Shown here in pieces: positions 8,180 to 16,709 of a stretch of 64,000 nt of DNA. Within the stretch, counting starts at the first letter, position 1, and each line of letters opens with the position of its first letter. The DNA comes from Leptolyngbya ohadii IS1 (lineage in GTDB: Bacteria; Cyanobacteriota; Cyanobacteriia; Elainellales; Elainellaceae), in the NCBI RefSeq assembly GCF_002215035.1, contig NZ_NKFP01000002.1:44485-108484 (forward strand). The letters are read 5' to 3'. The translations under genes were made by a program, and so were the position numbers. Below the pieces are notes generated by a model. The model was not told the DNA's origin and ran no database searches. It saw nothing but the letters and a program-made list of their open reading frames with translations.

Positions 8180-8236
8180 GCGAGCAAAGAATTGTGCAGG
8201 GGATACTGTGGGATAAAGTGACTCGCACTAACCTTA

Positions 8237-8467
8237 ATGAACCGTCCTCAAACAACCGTCTCCATTGCCGCAGGTCTAGAACCGGGCGATCTGATTGGCT
8301 ATTCCAGTAAGCCAGAAGGACAGTTCATGCGCTGGCTTCAGTCTCCCACGATCGAGACAGGCATTATCTGGGAGATTCATACCTGGGGAATTCAGTGTGT
8401 TCCCCAGGATAACGAGCAGTTAACGCTGATTACGGTTCAATGGCACGAACTTTGTACCCCGTTCTAG
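8237..8467 (+). CDS. Hypothetical protein, 76 residues
   Basis: A small protein rich in tryptophan and glycine, for example EPGDLIGYSSKPEGQFMRWL and WEIHTWGIQCVP. No motif is recognised. It converges with the minus-strand gene at 8464, and both stops share the palindromic CTAG at 8464-8467. The upstream gap from the divergent gene at 8179 is 57 bases, enough for a small shared promoter region. Confidence 0.45.
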   Translation: MNRPQTTVSIAAGLEPGDLIGYSSKPEGQFMRWLQSPTIETGIIWEIHTWGIQCVPQDNEQLTLITVQWHELCTPF

Positions 8468-9159
8468 CTTTGCTTTTTCCGTCCCCGACCTTTGCCTGTT
8501 GTCGTGCGAGGAGCAGCCTTTGCTTTAGCAGCCGTTTTGGTCGATGCTTTGGTAGACGGTTTAGCAGCAGTTTCAGTGGTAGTTTTAGCTGCCGTCTTTG
8601 TACCCGGCTGTCGTCCCCGACGTTTTTTAGGAGCAGCCTCTTCAGTAGGAGCAGGAATAGGTTCAGGCGTGCTGACGGCTTCAATGATTGCTTCGATGAC
8701 GGGAAGTGTTTCAGCCTCTGCTTTAGCTGCCGTCTTAGTAGCTGTTTTGGCAGGTGTTTTAGCAGCCGTCTTCGTACCTGGCTGTCGTCCCCGACGCTTA
8801 GGTGCTTCTTCAACCGGGGCAGGAGTCGGTTCAGGCGTGCTGACTACTTCGCTAACTGCTTCAATGGCGGGAAGCGTTTCAGTTTTGCGAGGGCGACGGG
8901 TGCGGCGCTTGGGTTGACCTTTTTGGGGTAGGTAAGACTTGAGAGAACCAGGAGAAATGGGAATACCATGATCGTGCAGGATGACTGCAATATCCGCATG
9001 GCTATAGCCTCGCTCCAATGCCGTGCGGATCGGCTCTGCCAGCGCTGCGATCGCTTCTCTGAGGGTATATCCTTCCTTTGCCTTCTCAGGAAGCGTGGTG
9101 AGACTATCGGCAATGCTGCTGATTGACGTGGGGGAAACGGCAGAAGAAGAACGAGGCAT
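8464..9159 (-). CDS. Histone H1-like plasmid DNA-binding protein
   Basis: A 231-residue protein starting at the ATG at 9159 (MPRSSSAVS). Residues about 25-75 form a helical domain (TLREAIAALAEPIRTALERG, HADIAVILHDHGIPISPGSL) resembling the N-terminal domain of mobilisation or plasmid accessory proteins that contact DNA. The rest is lysine-, alanine- and proline-rich, with two copies of a unit of about 55 residues: ETLP-IEA, a TPEP linker, then RRGRQPGTKTAAKT, an AT-hook-like RGRQP core. It ends KGRGRKKQS. It is probably a non-specific DNA-binding protein of the plasmid. It is the distal gene of the leftward cluster starting at 16014. Confidence 0.6.
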   Translation of the reverse strand: MPRSSSAVSPTSISSIADSLTTLPEKAKEGYTLREAIAALAEPIRTALERGYSHADIAVILHDHGIPISPGSLKSYLPQKGQPKRRTRRPRKTETLPAIEAVSEVVSTPEPTPAPVEEAPKRRGRQPGTKTAAKTPAKTATKTAAKAEAETLPVIEAIIEAVSTPEPIPAPTEEAAPKKRRGRQPGTKTAAKTTTETAAKPSTKASTKTAAKAKAAPRTTTGKGRGRKKQS

Positions 9160-9258
9160 AATTTGAGGATGAGACAACGAATCTATCTTATTGCACCCCA
9201 ATACACGTTATCCACTCATTTCTTCAAAATCACCCAAAGGAATTATAGAAAACCAAAA

Positions 9259-9663
9259 TTAAAAACCAAGGAGATACAAAATCAAGAGAACAAAGATGCC
9301 TCCGAGTACCAGGAATACGCCATACCAGAACAGCAGGCAGAATCTTAAAGAGTAAGCAACGATCGCATTGCCCAGCCTTCGCCCCAACCGTTTCCGCAGC
9401 ACGTCTTTCAGTGGCGTGACAACCTGCCGGTGCATGAAGCGATTGAGCGGCATCAAATCGAGGAACGGAATCTCGTAGCCGACGCAGTTTTCAAAATCAA
9501 TGCGCCTGTAACTCAGGTGTTCCACATCGTGCGCTTTTAAGAGGGGGATAATCGGATCTCGCCCAAACAGCAGGTTGAGGGCAATCTTTCGCCTGAATGA
9601 ACCTTTCCACCCGTTGCTTTGGATATAAGCGGTGTATTGGGGGGACACAGCACGTTTACCCAT
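9259..9663 (-). CDS. Membrane protein of the plasmid cluster, 134 residues
   Basis: The ATG at 9663-9661 shares its A with the TGA of the preceding gene (TGATG), which decides the start. The first 95 residues are basic and soluble (RRKIALNLLFGRDPIIPLL); the last 35 form one or two hydrophobic helices (CLLFWYGVFLVLGGIFVLLI). It is probably a C-terminally anchored membrane protein co-translated with the SH3-like protein and the ATPase. No family recognised. Confidence 0.65.
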   Translation of the reverse strand: MGKRAVSPQYTAYIQSNGWKGSFRRKIALNLLFGRDPIIPLLKAHDVEHLSYRRIDFENCVGYEIPFLDLMPLNRFMHRQVVTPLKDVLRKRLGRRLGNAIVAYSLRFCLLFWYGVFLVLGGIFVLLILYLLGF

Positions 9664-10256
9664 CACTGCCCCTCACCATGAACGAAGCAGCCAAAGATCC
9701 ATCCAGCTTTGTTTCGTTGACCGACTCCAGCATTACCCGCCAGCGTATTGCTGCTAGCAGCAAGTGGCGCGATCGCGATCGCCTCATACCAAAACTCACC
9801 CTCGTTAATAGCCGCTCTACCCGTCAGCCTTACCGCCTGCCCTTGTCGAACAACTCCCAAGATTGCTTCATGTGCAAGTCTTGGCTCTGAACGCAGATTG
9901 GCGTTTCCAGATTGTCCGTTGCAACTGCGGATTGTGATAACGCTACTAGGATGACCGGGCGTGGGAGACGGAGAAGGAGATGGTTTGAAGTAAGGCGGTT
10001 CTGGTTGGGGTGCAGGAGACGGTGCAGGTGTGGGAACCGGAGTTGTGGGAGCAGGGGCAATAACCTGGGGTGAAGTTGGCGCTGCTGCAATCGCATTTGG
10101 AACCACTAGAGGCATCACAGCTCCGCGTTGAGTTGTTGCCATTACAGCAGCTCGTTTTTGCGCCGCCGCAATCGCACTAGACCGCTGCCAGGACAACACT
10201 GAAGTTGCGCCAACGATCGCTACTCCTGAATAGAGAAGAATTCTGCTGAGTCTCAT
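9663..10256 (-). CDS. Exported proline-rich SH3b-like protein
   Basis: A 197-residue protein with an N-terminal signal or anchor (RILLYSGVAIVGATSVLSW), a proline- and alanine-rich linker (about 60-105, PAPTTPVPTPAPSPAPQP) and a C-terminal domain starting ITIRSCNGQSGNANLRSEP. The NLRSEP...LGVVRQGQAVRLTGR and GWIFGCFV pattern is that of bacterial SH3 (SH3b) domains, which bind cell wall or partner proteins. Cysteines in RSCNG and FGCFV could pair. It overlaps the ATPase stop by four bases, so it is translated with it and probably sits outside the membrane next to the ATPase. Confidence 0.65.
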   Translation of the reverse strand: MRLSRILLYSGVAIVGATSVLSWQRSSAIAAAQKRAAVMATTQRGAVMPLVVPNAIAAAPTSPQVIAPAPTTPVPTPAPSPAPQPEPPYFKPSPSPSPTPGHPSSVITIRSCNGQSGNANLRSEPRLAHEAILGVVRQGQAVRLTGRAAINEGEFWYEAIAIAPLAASSNTLAGNAGVGQRNKAGWIFGCFVHGEGQ

Positions 10257-12820
10257 GAAGGCTCACCTCCGATTAATTCATCAAAACTTTTCCAATCATT
10301 CGGGTCTTCTCCCCACGCTTTACCGGGAAGTTTGCGACCGTTTTCATACAGGATTTTGCGAAACTTCCACTTGGCAGCCAGGTATTTAATACTCGTTCCC
10401 GATCGAGGCGTACCCCACACTTTTTCTATGACTTTGCTCTGGTTTTGAAGCTGGTCGTACTGCACAAGCACCCGCTGCACCAGTGCAGGAGAAATGCCCG
10501 GTGCAAGGGGATTTTCCGGTGCGGCACCGGAGGCGTGATCAGTGGGGTGCGCCCCTGTAAAATCCTGGTGCAGTAAGTCTTCAAGCCGCCGCACCACTTC
10601 CGGTGCGGGACTGGTGCCATCGGGTGCGGCACCGGAACCTGCACTGTCCGCACCCGCATCTGCACCGTCCGCACCGAAGTCCGCACCGAGTGTTTCTATG
10701 TCCTGCACCGATCGATCGTCTTCATCCAATTGAGTTTGAGTGAGTTCATTTTCCAGGAATTCACTCTCCTCGTCTTCGTCCGTTTCAGTCGCTTCTAAAA
10801 GCGGAATCGTAAAGGTTGAAAGATAAGCATCGGGTGTGGGCATTTGCGCGAGATATGGCTGCTCGTTGGGCAGTGCAAATAAGCCGTAATACCTGTATTG
10901 TTTGTCTTTCGTTTTGAAGTAGCGTTCGCGTCTGAGGCGGTACTGCGCTTCTAAGTCTGACTTTTCCGTGCCCTTGCAGCGGTAATTGATCCCGATCGAG
11001 ATCGCCCCGCCCATAAACAGGAGTCCCAGGTTCTCCAGATCCACCACGTTGATTTTGAGCTGGTTTGCCATCAGGTTTTGTCCGGCAATCAGGGTCAGCA
11101 CTCCCAGCTCTGCCCCCATCCGCCACAGTCGGAGAAGGTAGGTGGAAACCGCAAACTTGGGGGGAAAATCATGGTCTTTCAGCCATTCAATGTCGTCGGG
11201 GTCTACCGGCTGGTTAAAGCGGCTGATGACTTCATTAATTTCATCAAAGAAATAAATGCGCTGATCTTCGTCAAACTCGCGCAAGGGACGATCGTTTCGG
11301 TAATCGGCTTCTCTCAATTCAATGCGGCGCTGCACTTCATCGGCAGCTTCCCGCAGTCCCTTCAGGCATTCTTTTGCCCCCAGGTAGCGAGGTTTTAAGA
11401 CCTTGAGAGCGGTAGAGAGCTTGGCATCCCCCACGATGAGTTCGGCGTTGCCGCCCAATCGCCGCTGCATGATGGCAAGGATATTATTGATGCAGACCGT
11501 TTTACCCATCCGCGTCGGACCAAAAAGTCCAATGTGGTAGCAGCTCTCGACAAACAGTTCAAAGTGCTCCTGTGGGGGTTCAGCAATCGCTTCAGCGGCA
11601 CGGCGAGCTTCTGCTTCCCAATCGACGCCGGAGGTATCGATTGTCAAGCGAATCTGCCGATGCAGCAGTTCAAGTTCTGGCATCGTGCGACAGCCCGGAA
11701 CCACGCCTCGGATGCCTTCTTTGACGCGCTCTAGCCGCTTGTAGGCATCGATGAGGCTCTCGGCATATTTGACTTTTTCGTTCTTGCCAGGGGCGATCAC
11801 AAGGATGCCAAACGACAATCGAAACTTGGCTTTACCGTAGGGAGTTACGAGGGGCGATCGGACAATGATGCCCTGCTCATAGAGGTAGGCAATGACGCGA
11901 TCCGCGAGGAGTTCTTCGGTGGTTGTGCCTTCCACATACTGGGGCTGCTGCAAGTTGTAGATGTAAAGCCGCTGGGATTCGATCGTCGCTTCCTGGTCGG
12001 CAATCAGTTGTCTGTAGCGATCGATTTCCTTTTGTGCCGCCGCAACCAGGGCATGGTGCTGTTTTTCAAATTCCTCAATCAAGAGCTTTCGCTGATTATC
12101 GAGGTCTTGCTCTAGCTTGGCAGCACGGGCACTGAGCTGCGATCGGGCGTCTCGTTCGGCTGCATCTAGTTCAACTGCCTTTTCTTCTGCCCAGGCATGA
12201 ATGGCATCACGTTCGGCTTTGAGCTGGTTTTTCGTGGCTTCCAGTTCAGCCGTTTGCACTTCTAAGCGTTCCCACTGACTTTGCCAGGATTGCGTCAGGC
12301 GTTGCTTTTCCGTTTCAAATTCAATTTGCTGATTGGCAAGTGATTGCCTGAGCTGTAAGAGTTCATATTCCTTTTGCTGCAACAGCTTGGCGTAGTAGTC
12401 GATCGTCGATTGGATCTGCTGAGTCGCCTGAGCGTCGTAATACTGCTGAATTTCCCACTGCTGCTGCTGAAGGGTAGCCTGGTGCTGCTCCTGTAAGCGG
12501 GTCATTTGAAATTGGTGCAAAGCTGTGGCTTCGGCGATCGGGTCATAGATTTCTACCTCTGGGTCACGGTAAAGAGCCGCGATCGCACAGGCGGCTCCAC
12601 CGAGGCGAATTGCCCACAGCAACGTCGCGAGGAGGGGTTGTTGGGGGCGAACCCCAAAGGTAAGGGTCGTGCAGGTTGCCAGCACCAAAAGCCATAAACG
12701 CGGCTTCACCTCGCGGGTGGGACGCGCCGCAAGAGGACGAAAGGGGTTATCGGTGGGGATGATTTGAGGGTAGGAAGTCATAGGCTGCACCGGATGCAGT
12801 GAGGGAGCAGGCGTAGGCAC
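10253..12820 (-). CDS. Membrane-anchored coiled-coil FtsK/TraD-like ATPase
   Basis: An 855-residue protein with a GTG start at 12820, supported by a TAGTG overlap with the upstream gene; an ATG at 12781 is an alternative. Residues about 35-85 hold two weak hydrophobic segments, then about 200 residues of coiled coil rich in Q and E. The ATPase core has a Walker A GLFGPTRMGKT and a Walker B IYFFDEINE. The C-terminal part has an acidic, D/A/G-rich linker and a basic winged-helix-like end. Architecture and neighbours suggest a DNA translocase for plasmid transfer or segregation, related to FtsK, TraD or VirD4 ATPases. The exact family is inferred. Confidence 0.75.
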   Translation of the reverse strand: MPTPAPSLHPVQPMTSYPQIIPTDNPFRPLAARPTREVKPRLWLLVLATCTTLTFGVRPQQPLLATLLWAIRLGGAACAIAALYRDPEVEIYDPIAEATALHQFQMTRLQEQHQATLQQQQWEIQQYYDAQATQQIQSTIDYYAKLLQQKEYELLQLRQSLANQQIEFETEKQRLTQSWQSQWERLEVQTAELEATKNQLKAERDAIHAWAEEKAVELDAAERDARSQLSARAAKLEQDLDNQRKLLIEEFEKQHHALVAAAQKEIDRYRQLIADQEATIESQRLYIYNLQQPQYVEGTTTEELLADRVIAYLYEQGIIVRSPLVTPYGKAKFRLSFGILVIAPGKNEKVKYAESLIDAYKRLERVKEGIRGVVPGCRTMPELELLHRQIRLTIDTSGVDWEAEARRAAEAIAEPPQEHFELFVESCYHIGLFGPTRMGKTVCINNILAIMQRRLGGNAELIVGDAKLSTALKVLKPRYLGAKECLKGLREAADEVQRRIELREADYRNDRPLREFDEDQRIYFFDEINEVISRFNQPVDPDDIEWLKDHDFPPKFAVSTYLLRLWRMGAELGVLTLIAGQNLMANQLKINVVDLENLGLLFMGGAISIGINYRCKGTEKSDLEAQYRLRRERYFKTKDKQYRYYGLFALPNEQPYLAQMPTPDAYLSTFTIPLLEATETDEDEESEFLENELTQTQLDEDDRSVQDIETLGADFGADGADAGADSAGSGAAPDGTSPAPEVVRRLEDLLHQDFTGAHPTDHASGAAPENPLAPGISPALVQRVLVQYDQLQNQSKVIEKVWGTPRSGTSIKYLAAKWKFRKILYENGRKLPGKAWGEDPNDWKSFDELIGGEPS

Positions 12821-13194
12821 TAGAACAGACCCAGGAGAATCCCGATCGCCCCCATCACCAGGGGCAGGATTTGATCGACTTTCAAAAGTGTCGTTTGCAG
12901 GTCGTGCTGGGCATCAGGAGTCAGATCCAGCTCTTTTTCCACAAGCTCTGCCTGGATAAAGTAGGAAAAGCTCTCCGCGTCTTTTTGGAGGCGTTTTGCG
13001 GCTTTAATCTGACGACGACGGAGTATCTTCAGCCACTTCATCCACGCCGCCAGTCCAAATACGAGGGCAATCACGATCGCAATCAGGGTGACACCCTGGG
13101 GAACGACCGGGAGGAACCACATCACCTTTAGAAGTTGAGCCACGACGCCAGAGACGAGAAGCGCCGATAAACCCACCGCGATACGTTGTTCCAT
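12820..13194 (-). CDS. Two-TM membrane protein upstream of the ATPase
   Basis: I start at the ATG at 13194 (MEQRIAVGLSALLVSGVV), giving 124 residues; a longer frame to 13275 adds an arginine-rich leader without support. There are two hydrophobic segments near 8-25 and 35-55, a basic loop (MKWLKILRRRQIKAAKRLQK), a polar helical part and a hydrophobic C-terminus (ILPLVMGAIGILLGLF). Its TAG overlaps the ATPase GTG, so the two are coupled and may form a membrane complex. Confidence 0.65.
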   Translation of the reverse strand: MEQRIAVGLSALLVSGVVAQLLKVMWFLPVVPQGVTLIAIVIALVFGLAAWMKWLKILRRRQIKAAKRLQKDAESFSYFIQAELVEKELDLTPDAQHDLQTTLLKVDQILPLVMGAIGILLGLF

Positions 13195-13249
13195 CGTTGA
13201 GGGGTTAAGCCGCCCCCGTGTGGAGCGGCAAAAACGACAAAGAAACGAT

Positions 13250-13735
13250 CTAGTTGAGGTTGGCGTTCGCCGCACTCATGCCGGGGAATGAAAAAGAACG
13301 CGGCAAGCCGACGCGAATCTCTTTCTCGCGGTACTCACTGCGGCGATCGTCGTTGTGGAACGTCGCTTCACCCAGCGTCAAATCCAGTGCTTCCAGCCGT
13401 TGCCGGAAGAGGTCGCGGTTTAAGTCCACCGCCTGAGTCTCGAAGCTCAAGCGGTCTTGTGCGCCTGTAATTTCAACCTCGCTAATCGATCGCTCTACTT
13501 CCGTTTTCCTGAGGTTATTCCGCAAGATGTCGGTGCGGGTTTGTTCGATCGAGAGCTTGATCTCTTCCTGGCGCAGTTGCTCCGCCGCGACCTCAACGGA
13601 TTTTTGCTTGCGCTTGGTGATGAGCTTTTCGCGATCGAGATCGGCTTGCAGTCCCTCCAGTTTGGTGGCACGGATTTGACGCAGAATGCGTTCAGACTGA
13701 ATCTTAAAATCGGACTCGGAAATACCGGCTGGCAT
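13250..13735 (-). CDS. Coiled-coil protein of the plasmid cluster
   Basis: A 161-residue soluble protein that is almost entirely charged helix, with long runs of E, R, K, Q and L (KLITKRKQKSVEVAAEQLRQ). It is likely a coiled coil of about 110 residues followed by a short tail. No signal peptide. A GGAGA-like purine stretch precedes the ATG at 13735. It lies between the two membrane proteins at 12820 and 13790 and may be a scaffold for the same complex. Confidence 0.6.
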   Translation of the reverse strand: MPAGISESDFKIQSERILRQIRATKLEGLQADLDREKLITKRKQKSVEVAAEQLRQEEIKLSIEQTRTDILRNNLRKTEVERSISEVEITGAQDRLSFETQAVDLNRDLFRQRLEALDLTLGEATFHNDDRRSEYREKEIRVGLPRSFSFPGMSAANANLN

Positions 13736-13789
13736 GGTTATAGGTCTCCTTGTTTTTGAAGGGTTAATCTGTTCCAGTTCCTCCTTGGA

Positions 13790-14875
13790 CTACTGGGGAG
13801 CAGTCGTCGAGGGGGTGTCGTAACGAGGAACGGGGTTTGCCGGAGCAGCCGGAGCCACGGGAGCGGTGGGAACGGGCGCAACCGGGGCTACAGGCTGCGG
13901 GGCTATAGGGGCAAGGGGGGCAGCCGTTGTGGGGTCAGGCAAAGGTACTGGGTCAGACGATCGGCTAAAGAGAAACCCCAACAAAGCAACCAGGGCAAAG
14001 GCAAAAGCGACTAAGCCAATTAGCATCTGCATCCCCTCCGATCGCATCAGGGCAATCAGATCCTCAAACCCGCCATTGCCTTGAATTAAAAACGCCTGGG
14101 GTTGGGGAATAGCGTTCATCAGCGTGGTGGCTTGGTTGACCCCTGCTTCCTGCGCGGCGAGGGTCATTCGCTGGATCGCTTCAAGCTGCTGGAGCGAGAT
14201 TTTCTGCTGCTCAAACAGGAGTTCTGCTTCGGTCAGTGCCTTGGGGCGATCGTTCAATCGAGCCAGGGCAGCGTTCATCTGGGGCAGGACTTGTTGAGCG
14301 ACCTGAGCCGCTACAGCAGGAGCCAGGTGCGGGGCAAGCTGGTGAGCGATCTCAAGGGCGGGATTATCGCTTCCGGCAAAAGCATACGCCGGAGTGATAG
14401 ATGGAGGAATGACGGTGTGATCCGCACTTACAGTGGATCTCGTGGTCATGGAGGTAGATGCCGGAACGCGGCGCTGGGCGGGGGCATAAGGGTCGAGGTC
14501 GCTGGGCGATGGGGTGTAGAGCTGCACGGCGTGGGGCGGGAGAGGGACGATCCCAGCGGCAGGATCTCGCGGTGGGGGCAGCGACGGTGAGGAGCCTTGC
14601 GGCGGCGGCAGATAAGGTTGCAGGGCAGCTTTGAAAGCTTCTGCCTGAGGGGTCGCAGCGGCGTTGGCAAGCTTGAATAAGCCCGTGGCGCTGTAAAAGA
14701 TGCGTTCAATCGAGCCGGGTCCAGGCTGGCGGATAAAGTCCACGGCTTCGACCAGGAGCGGGCGGAATTTCCGCAATCCGTGGTCGGTGAGTCCTAAAGC
14801 AGGCATCGCGAGAGCAGTGGGAAGCAAAATGCCATAGTCGGGGTCGATGTAGGGATTGAGGTTGATGGGGGTCAT
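13790..14875 (-). CDS. Proline-rich membrane protein of the plasmid cluster
   Basis: A 361-residue protein. Residues 1-85 form a globular domain (MTPINLNPYIDPDYGILLPT). Residues 90-155 are proline- and serine-rich. A helical, alanine- and glutamine-rich part (165-265) follows, then one transmembrane helix near 280-305 (IGLVAFAFALVALLGFLF) and a low-complexity A/P tail (APIAPQPVAPVAPVPTAP). A purine-rich AGGAG lies just upstream of the ATG. It is membrane-anchored with most of the protein on one side. No family recognised, but the composition fits plasmid transfer or envelope-spanning proteins. Confidence 0.65.
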   Translation of the reverse strand: MTPINLNPYIDPDYGILLPTALAMPALGLTDHGLRKFRPLLVEAVDFIRQPGPGSIERIFYSATGLFKLANAAATPQAEAFKAALQPYLPPPQGSSPSLPPPRDPAAGIVPLPPHAVQLYTPSPSDLDPYAPAQRRVPASTSMTTRSTVSADHTVIPPSITPAYAFAGSDNPALEIAHQLAPHLAPAVAAQVAQQVLPQMNAALARLNDRPKALTEAELLFEQQKISLQQLEAIQRMTLAAQEAGVNQATTLMNAIPQPQAFLIQGNGGFEDLIALMRSEGMQMLIGLVAFAFALVALLGFLFSRSSDPVPLPDPTTAAPLAPIAPQPVAPVAPVPTAPVAPAAPANPVPRYDTPSTTAPQ

Positions 14876-14977
14876 TGAGAAGTTCTCCTGATGGGGTTCT
14901 GAGAGCGGTCAAAGGGGATGCGATCGATCGGAAAAAACCGATCGGGTGATGAGCCGGATGGGGCGGCTATGGCACGA

Positions 14978-15166
14978 TTAAAGCGATCCTTTTTGGAGTC
15001 CCCGGCAGGTCTCGCACCGACCAGTTGCCGAGGACTCTTCCCTATTGGGGAAGCTGGAAGGGGGAGGAGGTTGAAGCGGTCTGGCAGCCGGGAGAGCCGC
15101 GATTAGGACCAGGGCAGATAGGGCGAGCAGGAAAGTGGCAACGGCGAGAGCTGCTGTCCCCCTCAT
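14978..15166 (-). CDS. Small membrane protein coupled to the HTH gene
   Basis: A 62-residue frame whose ATG overlaps the upstream stop as ATGA, the main support for its being real. It begins MRGTAALAVATFLLALSALV, a signal peptide or TM helix, followed by a proline-rich segment (LQPPPPSSFP) and a cysteine pair CETC. Function unknown. Confidence 0.5.
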   Translation of the reverse strand: MRGTAALAVATFLLALSALVLIAALPAARPLQPPPPSSFPNREESSATGRCETCRGLQKGSL

Positions 15167-16014
15167 GCAGCCGAGGTGCCGGAAGCGGCAGCAGGCTTTC
15201 CCAAGCCTTGCAATGTGCTTAGAGCATCCTGTAGGGCTTGTGTCTCTTCGGTTTGTGCCGAACCCACTTGATTGGCTCGCTCGCGGTAGAACCGCTGTTC
15301 CAGCTTCAATTCCTGAGCTTTGGCGACCACTGCGTTTTTGGCTTGGCGAGTCTGCTGTAACTTCTGCTCCCGTTGCTCAATGTCCCGCTGCATCGCGTCT
15401 TGAAGCAAATCAGCCGCTTCCAGAAACTGCTCAGCTAGAGCTAGCGGATCTTCAATTTCAACTGACTCGACGTGCCGCAAGCCTTCCAGAGTATAGGTCT
15501 GGGGCAACGCCGGAGGGGGAAGCACAATCTTGTGATTGCCCGCATCAACTTCGATCGCAATGGAGAGGGGCTTCTGAGAAGGGTGAGGTGGTGTAGGGCA
15601 AGCTGGAGCAGTGGGGACAGGATACTTAACTCTTGCCTCTGCCAGAAATACTTCAGCCGCCCGATCGCCCTTTTCCCGCTCCGCTTTATAAGCCTTCAAA
15701 ACTTCCATGCCGAACGCTGTGAACTCCTCGATTTGTCGAGTTGGGGTTGTGCGTGTCACTACCCTTAATGGCTTAGGGCAGTAACGAAAAGCAGGTTCGA
15801 GCTTGGCAGTCCACCAGATCTTACGCAGAGTAGGTTCTTTAATGCCCAGCTCATCCGCAGCTTCCTGCCAGTTCCAGGTGCAATAGCAGTCCTCCGAAAT
15901 AATCCGAATTTCATCCGGTTCAGTATCCGCATCCAAGGTTGTGGATGAGTCCGGGACATGTACGGAGATTGCAAAGTTAGGGGTCTCCACCCCTTGAAAC
16001 TCTTGATAATTCAT
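15163..16014 (-). CDS. Plasmid DNA-binding-like protein with coiled coil
   Basis: A 283-residue protein, first gene of the leftward cluster. The first third contains WNWQEAADELGIKEPTLRKI, a helix-turn-helix-like segment near residues 48-67. A proline-rich linker (APACPTPPHPSQKP) leads to a C-terminal coiled coil (about 190-270) rich in Q, E and A. The pattern of an HTH followed by a coiled coil is seen in plasmid partition and regulatory proteins such as KfrA-like ones; the assignment is by architecture only. It diverges from the ribbon-helix-helix gene at 16186, with tandem octamers between them. Confidence 0.55.
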   Translation of the reverse strand: MNYQEFQGVETPNFAISVHVPDSSTTLDADTEPDEIRIISEDCYCTWNWQEAADELGIKEPTLRKIWWTAKLEPAFRYCPKPLRVVTRTTPTRQIEEFTAFGMEVLKAYKAEREKGDRAAEVFLAEARVKYPVPTAPACPTPPHPSQKPLSIAIEVDAGNHKIVLPPPALPQTYTLEGLRHVESVEIEDPLALAEQFLEAADLLQDAMQRDIEQREQKLQQTRQAKNAVVAKAQELKLEQRFYRERANQVGSAQTEETQALQDALSTLQGLGKPAAASGTSAA

Positions 16015-16110
16015 GGTTTCCGCCTTTTGTACGAAACTCTAAGGTTTGGCTAAATTCAATCCGGATCGGTGTTGGTTGATCCGCTTCCTTACGATTGATG
16101 CTAGCATGAT

Positions 16111-16142
16111 ATTTAGAGATTTAGATATTTAGATATCTTGAT
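16111..16142. promoter_or_regulatory. Tandem octamer operator between divergent plasmid genes
   Basis: The eight-base unit ATTTAGAT occurs as three contiguous copies at 16111-16134 (the first ends G instead of T), followed by a weaker copy ATCTTGAT at 16135-16142. Such short tandem operators are typical for ribbon-helix-helix repressors, and the next gene at 16186 encodes one. The site sits between the divergent promoters of 15163-16014 and 16186-16404. Confidence 0.55.
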
Positions 16143-16185
16143 TTCTCAAGAGATGGTCACTTGTGGTTGAATTGAGTCAGAAGCT

Positions 16186-16404
16186 ATGAAAAAAGAGGAT
16201 GTTTTGGTAGATCGCCGGAAGAGTCCCGATTATCAACAGATTTCGGGGCACGTTGATAAGAACCTCGTGAGACAGTTCAAGACCTTCTGTACCAGTGAGG
16301 ACATCACTATTGCGGAAGCGCTTGAGCAAGCGATGGCTGCGTATTTGGAATCTAAAGGAGTGAAGCCTCAGCTAAAAAGTAGTGAGGGCGATAACCAGGC
16401 TTGA
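16186..16404 (+). CDS. Ribbon-helix-helix plasmid regulator
   Basis: A 72-residue protein. The segment YQQISGHVDKNLVRQFKTFC forms the strand and first helix, and DITIAEALEQAMAAYLESKG the second helix of a ribbon-helix-helix fold as in CopG, ParG or omega-type repressors. The flexible basic N-terminus (KKEDVLVDRRKS) is also typical. It is likely an autoregulator binding the tandem octamers 44 bases upstream. It could be the small partition protein of the plasmid, but no ParA-type ATPase is adjacent. Confidence 0.75.
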   Translation: MKKEDVLVDRRKSPDYQQISGHVDKNLVRQFKTFCTSEDITIAEALEQAMAAYLESKGVKPQLKSSEGDNQA

Positions 16405-16709
16405 TTCCGTAGATATCATGTAAGCCATTGCTCACATTGGTTTAGCTTCCAGGTGAAGACTATCAAGTAGGCTAAGCTGAGTCTGTAGAAGCGATCGAGA
16501 CAATCGCACTGAGCTTTGACTGAACGACAAACTTTTATCCCAGCGTTATCTGTTTTGGCTATGCCTCTGTGCAAGCTGAAGCAGTCAATTGATGCGACTT
16601 TGATTAGGAGTAATGCGACCGAAGCCAGTCCCAAGTCTGGTTGAGAAACACAGAGGGAACCAATGAGAAAGCGATCGCCAACTTCCTACGGCAAGCGATC
16701 GCCTTCTAA
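16405..16709. other. Intergenic stretch, no gene seen
   Basis: About 300 bases between the RHH gene and the next plus-strand gene. It includes HIP1 sites near its end (GCGATCGC twice around 16670-16700). I see no convincing coding frame or hairpin. Confidence 0.5.

Noticed and set aside
8440..8931. Plus-strand frames opposite the H1-like gene
   Set aside because: The opposite strand of a biased A/K/T/P-rich gene has few stops; the composition (S, F, R, C runs) is not protein-like.
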